A stretch of DNA of 64,000 bases from positions 744,001 to 808,000 of the forward strand of contig NW_026570282.1 in assembly GCF_019649055.1 (NCBI RefSeq), given 5' to 3'. This document shows positions 44,384 to 53,960 of the stretch, piece by piece. Position 1 is the stretch's first letter. Every line of letters begins with the position of its first letter. The notes beneath the pieces are model-generated. The model made no database searches. It was not told the DNA's origin and saw nothing but the letters and a program-made list of their open reading frames with translations. This DNA is from Paramacrobiotus metropolitanus. Lineage: Eukaryota > Tardigrada > Eutardigrada > Parachela > Macrobiotidae. A program made the translations under genes and the position numbers.

Positions 44384-46943
44384 TTGCAAATCACCTTGTC
44401 GTCAAGTTACCGAAAATGGTGTGGCACCCACCGGGAGCTCAAAAAACGGGTAGAGTTTGCTGATGTGACTAATTATGTTACCAATTCTGATTGTGTTATT
44501 GAAAATTTGCAAAAAGTTAAAATAAGATGCTGTAATATAAACGGAATTTTGTGTAAGTACAGTAATGTTAAACACTTTTGTTCCGAGGCAGATATCACCG
44601 CATTAACCGAAACTTTTGACAGAGCAGATTATAACGATAATCTGTTTGCCAACTTGAATAATTTTAATGTTTTTCGTAAATGGCGGAAATCTGACGTTTT
44701 CGATGACAATCTTGGTGGAGTGGCGTTAGTAATGTCTCATAAGTTTAGTGGAAAAAGACGGTCTGACCTCGAGTGTGATGAATTGGAAATTTTGTTCGTA
44801 GAGTCAACTTCGCTCGATTGTATTTTTGGTGTATTCTATGCACGACCAATTTTTAAAACTATTGTTATCCCTCGCCTAATTGAGCATCTACAAGAGAAAT
44901 TTCCAGTTGAACTACGTAATAAACTTATTCTAATGGGCGATTTCAACTTACCGGATATTTGCTGGAGTGCAATGAGCGCCTCTAGCTGTACTTCTCATAA
45001 ACTGCTGAAAGCGCTCAAAGAATTCAATTTTCGTCAAATAATAGATTCTCCAACTAGAAAAAACAACATCCTGGATCTTTGTTTCGTTTCCACTTATCGT
45101 TTAGTTACGGATGTTGAAATTATTTCGCCTCCTTCAGCAACAAATGACCACTCTGCGTTTCAGTTTTGCTTGCACACCGAATCCTGTTTAGTTGAGACAA
45201 AGTATCTGAAGGAAACGTGGAAAATACCGTCTGCTAAAATCGTGCCCTTTCAGGATGCTTTAGGTTCTGTTGATTGGTCTGCTTTTCTGATTGATCCCGA
45301 TCCCTCTGTTTTAGCTTCACGCTTTGACCAAACGCTGATTAAAACTGCTGAACTTTTTTTTCGGTTTGGAAAACATAACTCTAAAAAAATTCGAAAATAC
45401 CCCGCCCGAATACAAAAGGCAGTTAATGCTCGCGACAGATTGCATAAAAAGTTTTTGAAAGAAATTTTCCCCGTTGAAAAAGAACGCGTAAAACGGCTGT
45501 GGAAAACTGCGTCGAAAAATTTAGATGCTCTTTTGCGTACCTATGAAAGGCATAATATTCTTGAAGTAGCCACGTCTACACGTAATAACCCAAAAAAATT
45601 TTGGCAGTATGTTAAGCGTACAGTTGATCGAAAACCGTTTCCTCCTATTAAAACTCCGGATGGTAAAATTCTGATTTCTGATGCTGAAAAAGCGAATGCG
45701 TTTAACAAGCTGTTTTTGGAATCTCAAAACGTTTGTCTAAGACACTGTTCCGGTACTTTACCAGCAGAAGACACTTCCGTGACCTTTGTGATTACTGAAG
45801 ACGATGTCACCCGTGCAATGGGTCAAACCTCTTTTTCCTCTTCGTCGGGACTTTTTAAAATTTCAAACTCTTTGTTAAAGGCGTGCGGGCATAAGATTGT
45901 TGCTCCTTTGGTTAAATTGTTCAATGTTTGTATTCAAAGCGGCATATATCCGTCAGTCTGGAAAACTTCTTTTATTTCGCCCCTCCCAAAATCTTCTTGT
46001 AATCAAACTGTATTAAATAATTACCGTCCAATTGCTATTTTGCATCCTGTATCCAAAATTTTCGAACGATGCTTGGCTAATTATTTAACGTTTTTTCTAG
46101 AAACTAACGGGTTGTTGAGTGATAATCAATTTGGGTATCGAGCAAAAAGAAGTACAGAACTACAGTCGTTGCTTTTTACAAAATTCATAAAAGATTTTAT
46201 TGGAAGTGGCTACGAAGTGGATGCCCTGTTTTTTGACTGTTCAAAGGCGATTGACCGAGTGGACCATGCATCACTGCTTGAAACACTCGCTTCGTTCTCC
46301 GTACCTCCTGATGTCGTACGGCTATTCAGCAACTATTTAACGCATCGGCGACAAGTGGTAGTTGTAAATGGCAAGGTTTCTGAGAGCGGTATTGTAACCA
46401 GCGGCGTACCACAGGGATCCATAGTTGGCCCTATTTTTTTCAACTGCGAATTGAGCGGCCTGCCAGCTGTCTTGCCTAATGGAAGTAAAATTTTTATCTT
46501 TGCAGATGACGTTTTTTTATGTAGGCCAATAGTTGGGGACGATGATCGCGAAAAGTTACAGGAAGATGTTAATTCGGTTTCCGATTATGCAGCGAAGAAA
46601 AACCTAAGTTTTAATCCAAAAAAATCTGTGTTTATACGTTTTTCTTTGAAGCGTGATTTGACATCTGTCCCTAAATATTATTTGAACAACGTAGAGGTTG
46701 AACAGAAAAATATTACAAAATATTTGGGGTTGTTTGTTGATAGACATCTGCGTTGGAGTGAACATACCAGTAATCTGTGTATGAAAGTCCGCAAACGAAT
46801 TGGCTACCTGTTTTCGATGTTCGATAGTTATGATTCTGCGGCGCTAATATGTTTATTCAAAGCTCTTGTCCTACCCATCTTTGATTATTGTAGTCCCGTA
46901 GTAAATCCTTTTTTTAAAACACCCAGGGATGCCCTTGAAAAGT
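44384..46943 (+). mobile_element. Non-LTR retrotransposon ORF2 (APE endonuclease plus reverse transcriptase), 3' truncated
   Basis: One uninterrupted frame of ~850 codons. The N-terminal AP-like endonuclease shows KIRCCNINGIL, ALTETF, LILMGDFNLPDICW and ATNDHS. The reverse transcriptase shows NNYRPIAILHPVSKIFER, NQFGYRAKRSTE, FFDCSKAIDRVDH, TSGVPQGSIVGPIFF and the catalytic FADDVFL. The order fits the CR1/jockey group. No ORF1 is visible upstream, so the copy is 5' truncated. The C-terminus ends abruptly after FDYCSPVVNPFFKTPRDALE, where DIRS-type terminal sequence begins, so the usual 3' end and tail are absent. The intact frame suggests fairly recent activity, but this copy cannot be complete. 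Confidence 0.92.
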
Positions 46944-47264
46944 GCCCGTCAGCCCCCCTTTATTAATCAAACAACAACATGATGAATGCCACCGCAAGAG
47001 ATGCAACAGAAGCAGAATATACTGTGCAAAAAACATTAAAGTTAATGCAAAGGGAAAGGGCGGGAGGGAGAAAAATTCACTGCCCAAACTACAGAAATGA
47101 TTTCAACTGAACACACCAACACTCAGCAGCGCAGAAACCGCTCAGAATCTCGATCTCTCAAGAAACAAAGCAACCAATGAAAGCTGACAAACAGCCATAA
47201 ACCAGAAATGGGATGGATATTCGCCCACAATTAACTATGATTAACTATATTAATTATTCATTTA
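46944..47264 (-). mobile_element. Remnant of a DIRS/Ngaro-type element terminus
   Basis: Matches, with scattered substitutions and indels, the B2-spacer-A2 end of the full element at 49056-53904: CCCGTCAGCCCCCCTTTATT, then AAAGGGAAAGGGCGGGAGGG, then the AAAAATTCACTGCC to CATTTA block. It carries no coding sequence. It directly abuts and truncates the non-LTR reverse transcriptase on its left. Confidence 0.85.
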
Positions 47265-47416
47265 TAGACATTTGTAACGTATCACATCATTGCTTTGCCA
47301 GTTAATGATCTTGAGTGAGAGTGAGAACTATCCTGGTAGACCAGTTTGCTAGCTGTTCCGGTTTACCAGCATAAGGATTGGTAAAATTACCATTCCGTTG
47401 TGCACCTGGAGAAAGT

Positions 47417-47806
47417 TCACTGATGAGGCTGACCGGATGGACTAAATGGTGGTGCAGCACCCGGTGGAGGAGGATAAGGCAGCAAGGCAGATGACCCTAC
47501 GAGTTTCTGTTGACCTCCAGGTTGTTGGTTGTCATTCTGACCGGACGGCACTGGTCTTCCCAATTGCTGCTGGTTCCCGGGTTGTTCTTGTTGTGGACCA
47601 CTGAATAAAGGAGGCGGAGGTGGTGGAACCCCTAAATGGGGAGGCCCCCCATTGTTTGCCTGACCTCCAAATGGATTCGCAAGCACCATAAACCGGTTAG
47701 ATGCTATATTCATCAACTGGACTGATTCGCCTAAAACATGACTAGTTATAAGAAGAAACACCGCTGAATAAAGATTGCTTATGGGTTTCATGCGGATCAT
47801 TTTCAA
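47417..47806 (-). CDS. Short secreted Pro/Gln/Gly-rich protein, about 125-129 aa
   Basis: Single-exon frame with start at 47806 or, more likely, the Met of MKPISNLYSAVFLLITSHVL (signal peptide cleaved near VLGES). The mature part is Asn/Gly/Pro-rich with PPPPPPLF, Gln/Gly/Asn tracts and PPPP motifs. A TATA-rich stretch lies 80-97 nt upstream. Past the stop (TGA near 47420) another frame stays open for about 37 codons, so the 3' end may have suffered a frameshift or use an unseen intron. It resembles its neighbours in style but lacks their conserved core. The DIRS remnant lies 150 bp downstream. Confidence 0.65.
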   Translation of the reverse strand: MKMIRMKPISNLYSAVFLLITSHVLGESVQLMNIASNRFMVLANPFGGQANNGGPPHLGVPPPPPPLFSGPQQEQPGNQQQLGRPVPSGQNDNQQPGGQQKLVGSSALLPYPPPPGAAPPFSPSGQPHQ

Positions 47807-47885
47807 GTTTCAAATAATTAAAACTGGCCAAAAGGAAACGCACGTGTCAAAAACTGGGACTTCGTACCTGTGCAATATACGGTGG

Positions 47886-47903
47886 TTATATCTATATATA
47901 AAA
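47886..47903 (-). promoter_or_regulatory. TATA-rich promoter element of the 47.4 kb gene
   Basis: The minus strand reads TTTTTATATATAGATATAAC, centred about 90 nt upstream of the start codon, a plausible TATA box. Confidence 0.4.
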
Positions 47904-49055
47904 ACCGTATTACGGATATGACAGGCGTGTTTTGAGTGAGCAATAAAAAAAGCTGTATCCATCGTCAGCGCAATTATTTTTTAAATGCTGACTTTGCATT
48001 AGGCTGTCTGACGTTTGGTTTTATTTGTAAAAAAATTCACGTAGTGTTCTTACATTTCTACGGCAAATGCGTATGGTGATCCGTAGAAGCACTTGTCGGT
48101 ACTGCATGCTTATAATTATAAACTAAATTATTTGCAGATACTTCGATGATTTCATTCATTCATTGTCGTTCAGCTTATTTGGTTGCCGACATACTGAAGG
48201 AGATTTTTAGCTTTCCAAGAATGACTGTTTTCTGAATTCTATCCGAACACCCTCTTCTCCGACAAGAGTTTTTTTGTGATAGCATTCTGCTATACTGACA
48301 AGTGGCCAGTGAGTGCAATACAATCATATGGTAGAAGTTGTTCGATGAACTTGCAGTATCCACAGCTTGCCGCGCTTCGCGGTTCGCACCCGCTGGCCGC
48401 TGAAAGCAGCTGTTTGACCTTTTTATCATCGCTCTTTTCAAACTTTTACAAATAAATGCTGTTTTCACTTTGAACTCAAAAATCCAATTGGTAGAACAAA
48501 TAAAACAGCTCTTCTAGCTCTTGTGAACAACCAACAGTTCCCAGAACAAAAGCCGCACTTCCGTGCTGAATTTCTACACTTATGTCTTATAGTTATATTA
48601 ATGATTAATCTTATACGCTGCATGCCACAAGACTTCGGTAGCGCGTGCTTTTCCTGTTTGGTCCTTTATGCGTCGGGCCGTCGGCCAACTCCATTCAAGA
48701 ACTGACGGGTACTGGCGCCGCAACTTAATTTTATCGGACTGATCACCGATGAAAGTTGTATATTTTTAAAATAAATTAATGTGCGATTGCGACTCAGATA
48801 GTCCATAAACCGCTGATAAAAGCTGCTTGATAAAGTTTCGAGCATGTGACAGACTTGTGTTGCTTTTCGACAGTCAGGTTAATTAGAAACTTCGTGAGCA
48901 TTTCTATCTGCTGATTACTGTGTAGGTGCCATATTGTATGATATCAAAGCCTGTATATTCCGTATTCGTATAGAACATTACAAATGAATTCGCGCGTACA
49001 GAATTTTATTCAACTTAAACAGTAATATAATGGATCAATGACACTGCTTCATTAA
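47904..49055. other. Intergenic, no gene supported
   Basis: Open frames at 48175-48468 (minus) and 48523-48705 (plus) have no domain support. The right end is the left flank of the DIRS-type insertion and ends TTCATTAA. Confidence 0.45.
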
Positions 49056-49134
49056 TTGTGGGCGCTTAAACGAACAAACATAGCGTGGTGTTGCCGGAAC
49101 TGGAAGACATCTGGGCAAAGGCCCGTCAGCCCCC
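49056..49134 (-). repeat. Split direct repeat B2 (3' terminus)
   Basis: 79 nt copy of B1 forming the outer 3' end of the element. Confidence 0.9.
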
Positions 49135-49236
49135 CTTTATTGAACAACCAACAACAGGATGGAAGCACCACAACAAATGCCACAGAAAAACACTCATAAA
49201 AACAAAGTCAATGCAAAGGGAAAGGGCGGGAGGGAG

Positions 49237-49430
49237 AAAAATTCACTGCCAAACTACAGAAATGATTTCAAATGAACACACCAACACTTCAGCAGCGCAG
49301 AAACCGCTCAGAATCTCAATCTCTCAAGAAACAAAGCAACCAATGAAAGCTGACGAACAGCCATAAACAAGAAATGGGATGGATATTGGCCCACAATTAA
49401 CTATGATTAACTACATTAATCATTCATTAA
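49237..49430 (-). repeat. Split direct repeat A2 (internal 3' copy)
   Basis: 194 nt copy of A1 directly joined to B1. About 100 nt of spacer separates it from B2. Confidence 0.9.
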
Positions 49431-49509
49431 TTGTGGGCGCTTAAACGAACAAACATAGCGTGGTGTTGCCGGAACTGGAAGACATCTGGGCAAAGGCCCG
49501 TCAGCCCCC
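49431..49509 (-). repeat. Split direct repeat B1
   Basis: 79 nt, TTGTGGGCGCTTAAACG to CAGCCCCC on the plus strand, identical to B2. Confidence 0.9.
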
Positions 49510-49572
49510 AACAACCAACCCCCAACGAACCGGCAACAACAGCACGAACGACATCAGCGACCAGTAAAAACA

Positions 49573-50516
49573 TCAAAAAAGAGCAGGATTCACGTGCACA
49601 TCACGGATATAACGCTGGTAACAATCGGACTTCCATCTCCCAGCCTCCTTGATCCGATAAGCAGGAACATTTCTCCTGGCGGCCGTAGTCGCAGCACCAA
49701 TTCGAAAACTGTGTGTATTGAACCGACTAACATTCGGGTGATTCCTAAGGCAATACTTGAGGACCGACAGAAACATGGAACGGGAGATTATGCGATGAGC
49801 ACTGTCCACAAATAATCGACCACAATGTGCACCTGACGCAAACCGAACACGCAGACATTTCTGTACAGCCCGAACAGGGCAAATGCAGCCAGAGGCGCGA
49901 ACACAGTGAACCCAATGTCCACGGCGAAGCTGATCCGTTTTGGAATGAGATAATCGAAAAGAGACCAGGGATGAATCCTTAGCAACACAAATATCTTCAA
50001 AATTCAATGCCAGCAGTTCGCCAATTCGCAAGAAACCACAAAAAATCATAACAAACGCACACCAATATATGATTTTATCGAACTCACACAATGATGACAC
50101 AACCAGCTGATTTTTAATCAGCACAAGGATATTGGCGTAATAGGAAGTCTAGAATCAACAATTTGCTGATGCAGTCGCGCATATCCTTTAAATGCGTATG
50201 TACAAGAAGGATTATCCACAGGATTAGGCAAATTATTCACACAATGCAGATCAGAAATGGCAGCAAGATAAACCCGAACGGTGGACAACGCACGTTTTTT
50301 AGCAAACTGGAAAGCTATGAAAGCTAATACCGTAGAAACAGAAGCAGGACAAAAAGCAACTTTCTTACAACGACAAAACTTGATGAACTGATTCAAAGCA
50401 GAGTTATAAGCGCGGCGGGTAGCAGGAGAGACATGGTTTAGGATAAGATGATTAACTAACGTATTAGTAGATCGCTGTACAAATCGGGAATAGGATCTGG
50501 ATCGAGTGATGCACAT
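49573..50516 (-). pseudogene. Tyrosine recombinase of the DIRS-type element, one frameshift
   Basis: Two overlapping frames (50118-50516 and 49573-50124) together encode about 314 residues. The N-terminal SAM-like part contains SPATRRAYNSALNQFIKFC. The catalytic part shows GFLRIGELLAL (first Arg), HSFRIGAATTAA (His-x-x-Arg), GRWKS and the terminal Tyr in CYQRYIR. A one-base frameshift at about 50118-50124 separates the halves, so this copy cannot make the enzyme. The family integrates a circular DNA intermediate without an aspartate integrase. Its start overlaps the end of the RT frame by about 60 nt. Confidence 0.88.
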
Positions 50517-52282
50517 GGTACCAGCGACCTAAAACGATCAAATTGAAACCGTGACAAAGCGTCAGCAATACAATTATCAAAACCATCAATATGTTCGATT
50601 TTAACAGTAAAATTTTCAACAGCTGCAGACATAAGCAGCTTGCGCATCAAATGCAACATCGTCAGATTTTTCGAACCAAGACATTTCCACGCATCAACGA
50701 CGGAACGATTATCACAGTGAAAAATTAAACGACGACATCTAAAGTGAGATCCCCAAATCGTACAAGCAATCAAAATTGGGAATAATTCCAAAAGCTGGAT
50801 GCACAGATTATTTTTCAAAACAGACTCCGGCCATCGGGAGCAGAACCATCGGCCGTCAAAATATCCACCAAAGCCCGTAACCGCAGAAGCGTCGGTATAC
50901 AAGTTCAAAACATCTGATGTTAACCAATCAGAACAGATAAACGATGATGTGCCGTTCCATTTAGGAAGATACTCTCTCCACCAATTCAAATCAGCATGAA
51001 ACTCAGCGCAAAGATTAATAGATCCAGTAACCGACCCACTAGACAGCAGATTGATCATTCTACGAGTAAATAACCGACCAGCTGGCACGCAACGTGCAGC
51101 AAACTGCAAACTGCCTATTAAACTTTGCAGCTCTTTACGAGTGCACGAAGAACGAGCGGACCAAGAATTTAAGAGACCAACAATTTCAAACAACTTCCCA
51201 TCTGGAAGACTCACAGTTTGAGATGCAGTATCAACAGTAATACCCAAAAATGGTAATTTAGTGGATGGACCTTCGGCTTTATCAAGAGCAAGAGGAATAC
51301 CAAGCTCTGCAGTTAATGCAACAAACAAATCGATATACTTCGAGGCTAACGACGGGGATTTAAAAACAAACAGATAGTCATCGCAATAATGTACAAAATC
51401 TTCAAAACTGTACAGATTATTAAAGATCCAATGAAGAGCATAAGAAAACATGCAAAACAAATAAGGAGAAGAGCGGGAACCGAAAGGCAAAACACAATCA
51501 AAATAATAGTATTTACCAACCTTAAAACCCAAAAGATGATAATCTTCAGGACGGACGGGAACTAAACGAAAGGCATGCTTAATGTCTTGTTTACATAATA
51601 GACATCCAGGCCCGAGTGAAATGATAATCCGAATCGCATCATCAATAGAACAATAAGTCAGTGAATAATCTTCTTTACTGATGCCATCATTAACACTATC
51701 ACCTACAGGCCGACTAAGATCGAGAATTATACGATGCCCACCAGTGCGTTTCTCACGCACACCTAACGAACTGCAGACAAAATTAATAAAGGGAGGATGA
51801 GAAAATGGGCCCACTGTGTGGCCCAACATAACTTCTTTATGAATGGCTCCAGTTAGAACATCTGCATGAGAACGGGCAGACTGTGCGTTAGGTGTAATAC
51901 GAGAACGGTGTGCTGCACGAAAACCAATATCCGCACCGCAGTCGAGAATTTGTAATAAATCATTTACAAAATGCCGATCCGGGTGGCTGGCAAGGTACTT
52001 ACGGAAGACATCAGGCTTTAACGGCGTCTGAGGCGCCATTGGAATGGCTGGATTTAATGGCGCGGCGCCTTGGACAATTCCACTTCCCGTGACGCTGCTC
52101 ATCACAGATGAGGCAGATGTGCTGTCGTCCACTGGGGCAGATGGCGTATCGACAGTTGCCGTTATTGAAGGCAAAGCAGACCTGGTCAGCCCCACCCGAG
52201 GTGGGGCCGCCACGAAAGGGCCCGTCATTACGAACAGTATCCTGGCGTGATGTAGAAGGGCCAGCAAAGCGGTTATCCGCAC
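50456..52282 (-). CDS. Reverse transcriptase / RNase H of the DIRS-type element
   Basis: An open frame of 608 codons; the real start may be later (MSSVTGSG), as the first ~60 codons overlap the gag C-terminus in another frame. The RT shows SSLGVREKRTGGHRIILDLS, CKQDIKHAFRLVPV, LPFGSRSSPYLF and the catalytic YCDD. RNase H shows LYTDASAVTGFGGYFDG, the block ending LLELFPILIA, FHCDNRSVVDA and a C-terminal HIDGFDNCIADALSRF. No protease or integrase is present, as expected for the superfamily. This is the only undamaged frame in the copy. Confidence 0.92.
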   Translation of the reverse strand: MRITALLALLHHARILFVMTGPFVAAPPRVGLTRSALPSITATVDTPSAPVDDSTSASSVMSSVTGSGIVQGAAPLNPAIPMAPQTPLKPDVFRKYLASHPDRHFVNDLLQILDCGADIGFRAAHRSRITPNAQSARSHADVLTGAIHKEVMLGHTVGPFSHPPFINFVCSSLGVREKRTGGHRIILDLSRPVGDSVNDGISKEDYSLTYCSIDDAIRIIISLGPGCLLCKQDIKHAFRLVPVRPEDYHLLGFKVGKYYYFDCVLPFGSRSSPYLFCMFSYALHWIFNNLYSFEDFVHYCDDYLFVFKSPSLASKYIDLFVALTAELGIPLALDKAEGPSTKLPFLGITVDTASQTVSLPDGKLFEIVGLLNSWSARSSCTRKELQSLIGSLQFAARCVPAGRLFTRRMINLLSSGSVTGSINLCAEFHADLNWWREYLPKWNGTSSFICSDWLTSDVLNLYTDASAVTGFGGYFDGRWFCSRWPESVLKNNLCIQLLELFPILIACTIWGSHFRCRRLIFHCDNRSVVDAWKCLGSKNLTMLHLMRKLLMSAAVENFTVKIEHIDGFDNCIADALSRFQFDRFRSLVPCASLDPDPIPDLYSDLLIR

Positions 52283-53171
52283 GGTTAAAACGATGCTGCG
52301 CAGCGGAGCGACTCTTAATCAGCACAAATTCATGGAACAAGGAGTTGTGCAACTCACCCCACATTAGAAAATTGTCCGGGCGAGTAGACATCAACAGCCG
52401 AAACTGCGAGTCATACTCAAGCCACAGAACCGAATCAAAATTCTTCGAGAGATTTCTGATGACATCTATGTATCGAAACAGGTGTGGCGCCAGATGGGGA
52501 AAGTAATGGGAACGATAAGCGGCAAACACGTTGAAACCAGACAACCAAGAATCAAAATCAAAAATGGACACCTTCCGAGCTGTGTAACATTGCAGCAACT
52601 GCCCAGTGCGATTATCAAATTATCGTGTGATGGGCTTCACATTAGAAGTGCAATTTTCAGGCAAACAATCACTTAAGTCGATAAATTCATGTAAATCCTG
52701 CAGTTTGGGCACAAGCTTATCTGAAACTGGACGAAGAAATTCAGGGACAACCGCATCAGATGAGATTTCATCAAAAATTACGTTTCGCTTAGAAGACGGC
52801 AACCGATCAGCAGGCGGATGCGGCATGACGACCACAGAAGGGGAATGGCGGCTATGCTGACTGGCTGCTCCAGATAATACCAGCGAAAGCTTGTCACTCA
52901 GTAATTTTTGTTCCCGTTGTAAAGCAACAATATCAGGATCAGGACGTTTATGTGCATTCTTCTTACGTGGACGACGACGACGAGTGGACTTTGCGGCTGG
53001 CGCGTTTGAACGCTCACGAGCAGAGACTGGTGCAGAAGATGGAGCCGTTTCGGGCGACGGGGATGAAGATCGGGACGACTCAGACGAAACAGACTCAAGG
53101 CCATCAGATTCACTGGGAAACTCATCAATCTCCGAAGAGTTCAGCATGTACAAGGTTTCACTATCAGACAT
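52011..53171 (-). pseudogene. Gag-like ORF of the DIRS-type element with in-frame TAA
   Basis: Two frames in the same phase (52620-53171 and 52011-52598) are split only by TAA at 52620-52622. The N-terminal half is acidic/Ser-rich then basic (STRRRRPRKKNAHK). The C-terminal half carries a Cys/His cluster, CFAFNNGNCRYAICP then HICLICDEQRHGKWNCP, typical of nucleic-acid binding in this superfamily. The stop could be a point mutation or a leaky codon. The 3' part overlaps the RT frame, implying frameshifting or a separate start for RT. Confidence 0.8.
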
Positions 53172-53183
53172 TTTTTGACACGA

Positions 53184-53519
53184 TTATGCGGAGCCGTTAG
53201 ACAAAATAGAATGGAGAATTGAAGCAACGCCAGAGGAAATAACATTAACGGTCGAATCAGATACGCCTAAATTTCGGAGATGATAACGTAAAAAACGATT
53301 AAGAATCAGATTTGCGGTAGAAAATCGCGCAGGAAGATCATACAAATCAGATGAATAAAGGTGCACCAAATCTGTCACAACTTGATTTGCATTTATATCA
53401 GAAGAACACAAAGTACAAATACAAGGATAACCTGAATGCAGACAAATATGATTCGGCATTTGAAGCAACCGGCAATTTGCCGGACTAAAAGAACAGAGCA
53501 ACCGCCAATACAGAAGCAA
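53184..53519 (-). CDS. Small accessory ORF upstream of gag in the DIRS-type element
   Basis: 111 codons ending 12 nt before the gag start. It contains clustered Cys/His (NHICLHSGYPCICTLCSSD) followed by a Leu-rich helical stretch. It may be a genuine extra protein or a former N-terminal part of gag; no family recognised. Confidence 0.45.
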   Translation of the reverse strand: MLLYWRLLCSFSPANCRLLQMPNHICLHSGYPCICTLCSSDINANQVVTDLVHLYSSDLYDLPARFSTANLILNRFLRYHLRNLGVSDSTVNVISSGVASILHSILSNGSA

Positions 53520-53710
53520 TTACAGTACTTTACTGCGATTTCGAAAATCAATTTTCATCAACTACCAAGACAAAAACAGGATGATCAAACGATTTATCGT
53601 AACCTAAACAAGCAGTTAAGAAAAGGTCATTCAAATACCGGCCGCGTAGCCGGCTGAAACAACGGTTTTGCTGTGAGGAATAACTATACCAATCAGTTTG
53701 CATGATAAGA

Positions 53711-53904
53711 AAAAATTCACTGCCAAACTACAGAAATGATTTCAAATGAACACACCAACACTTCAGCAGCGCAGAAACCGCTCAGAATCTCAATCTCTCA
53801 AGAAACAAAGCAACCAATGAAAGCTGACGAACAGCCATAAACAAGAAATGGGATGGATATTGGCCCACAATTAACTATGATTAACTACATTAATCATTCA
53901 TTAA
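53711..53904 (-). repeat. Split direct repeat A1 (5' terminus)
   Basis: 194 nt, same sequence as A2 at 49237-49430. It forms the outer 5' end of the element and should carry its promoter. Confidence 0.9.
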
Positions 53905-53960
53905 CACCGTCATTATTGCAAGTCAACAGGCTGAATTACATGAGAACGGTTTTTCAACGA

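Larger units (their letters stand above)
49056..53904 (-). mobile_element. Near-complete DIRS-superfamily (Ngaro-like) tyrosine-recombinase retrotransposon
   Basis: 4849 bp with split direct repeats in the order A1 - ORFs - B1 - A2 - B2 when read on the minus strand, diagnostic of Ngaro-type elements. Coding order is small ORF, gag-like ORF, RT/RNase H, tyrosine recombinase. The repeat pairs appear identical, so the insertion is recent. The copy has an in-frame TAA in gag and a frameshift in the recombinase, while RT/RNase H is open. The methyltransferase-like domain of DIRS1 elements was not seen. Both outer junctions share TTCATTAA/ATTCATTAA with no target duplication, as expected for recombinase-mediated integration. 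Confidence 0.93.
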
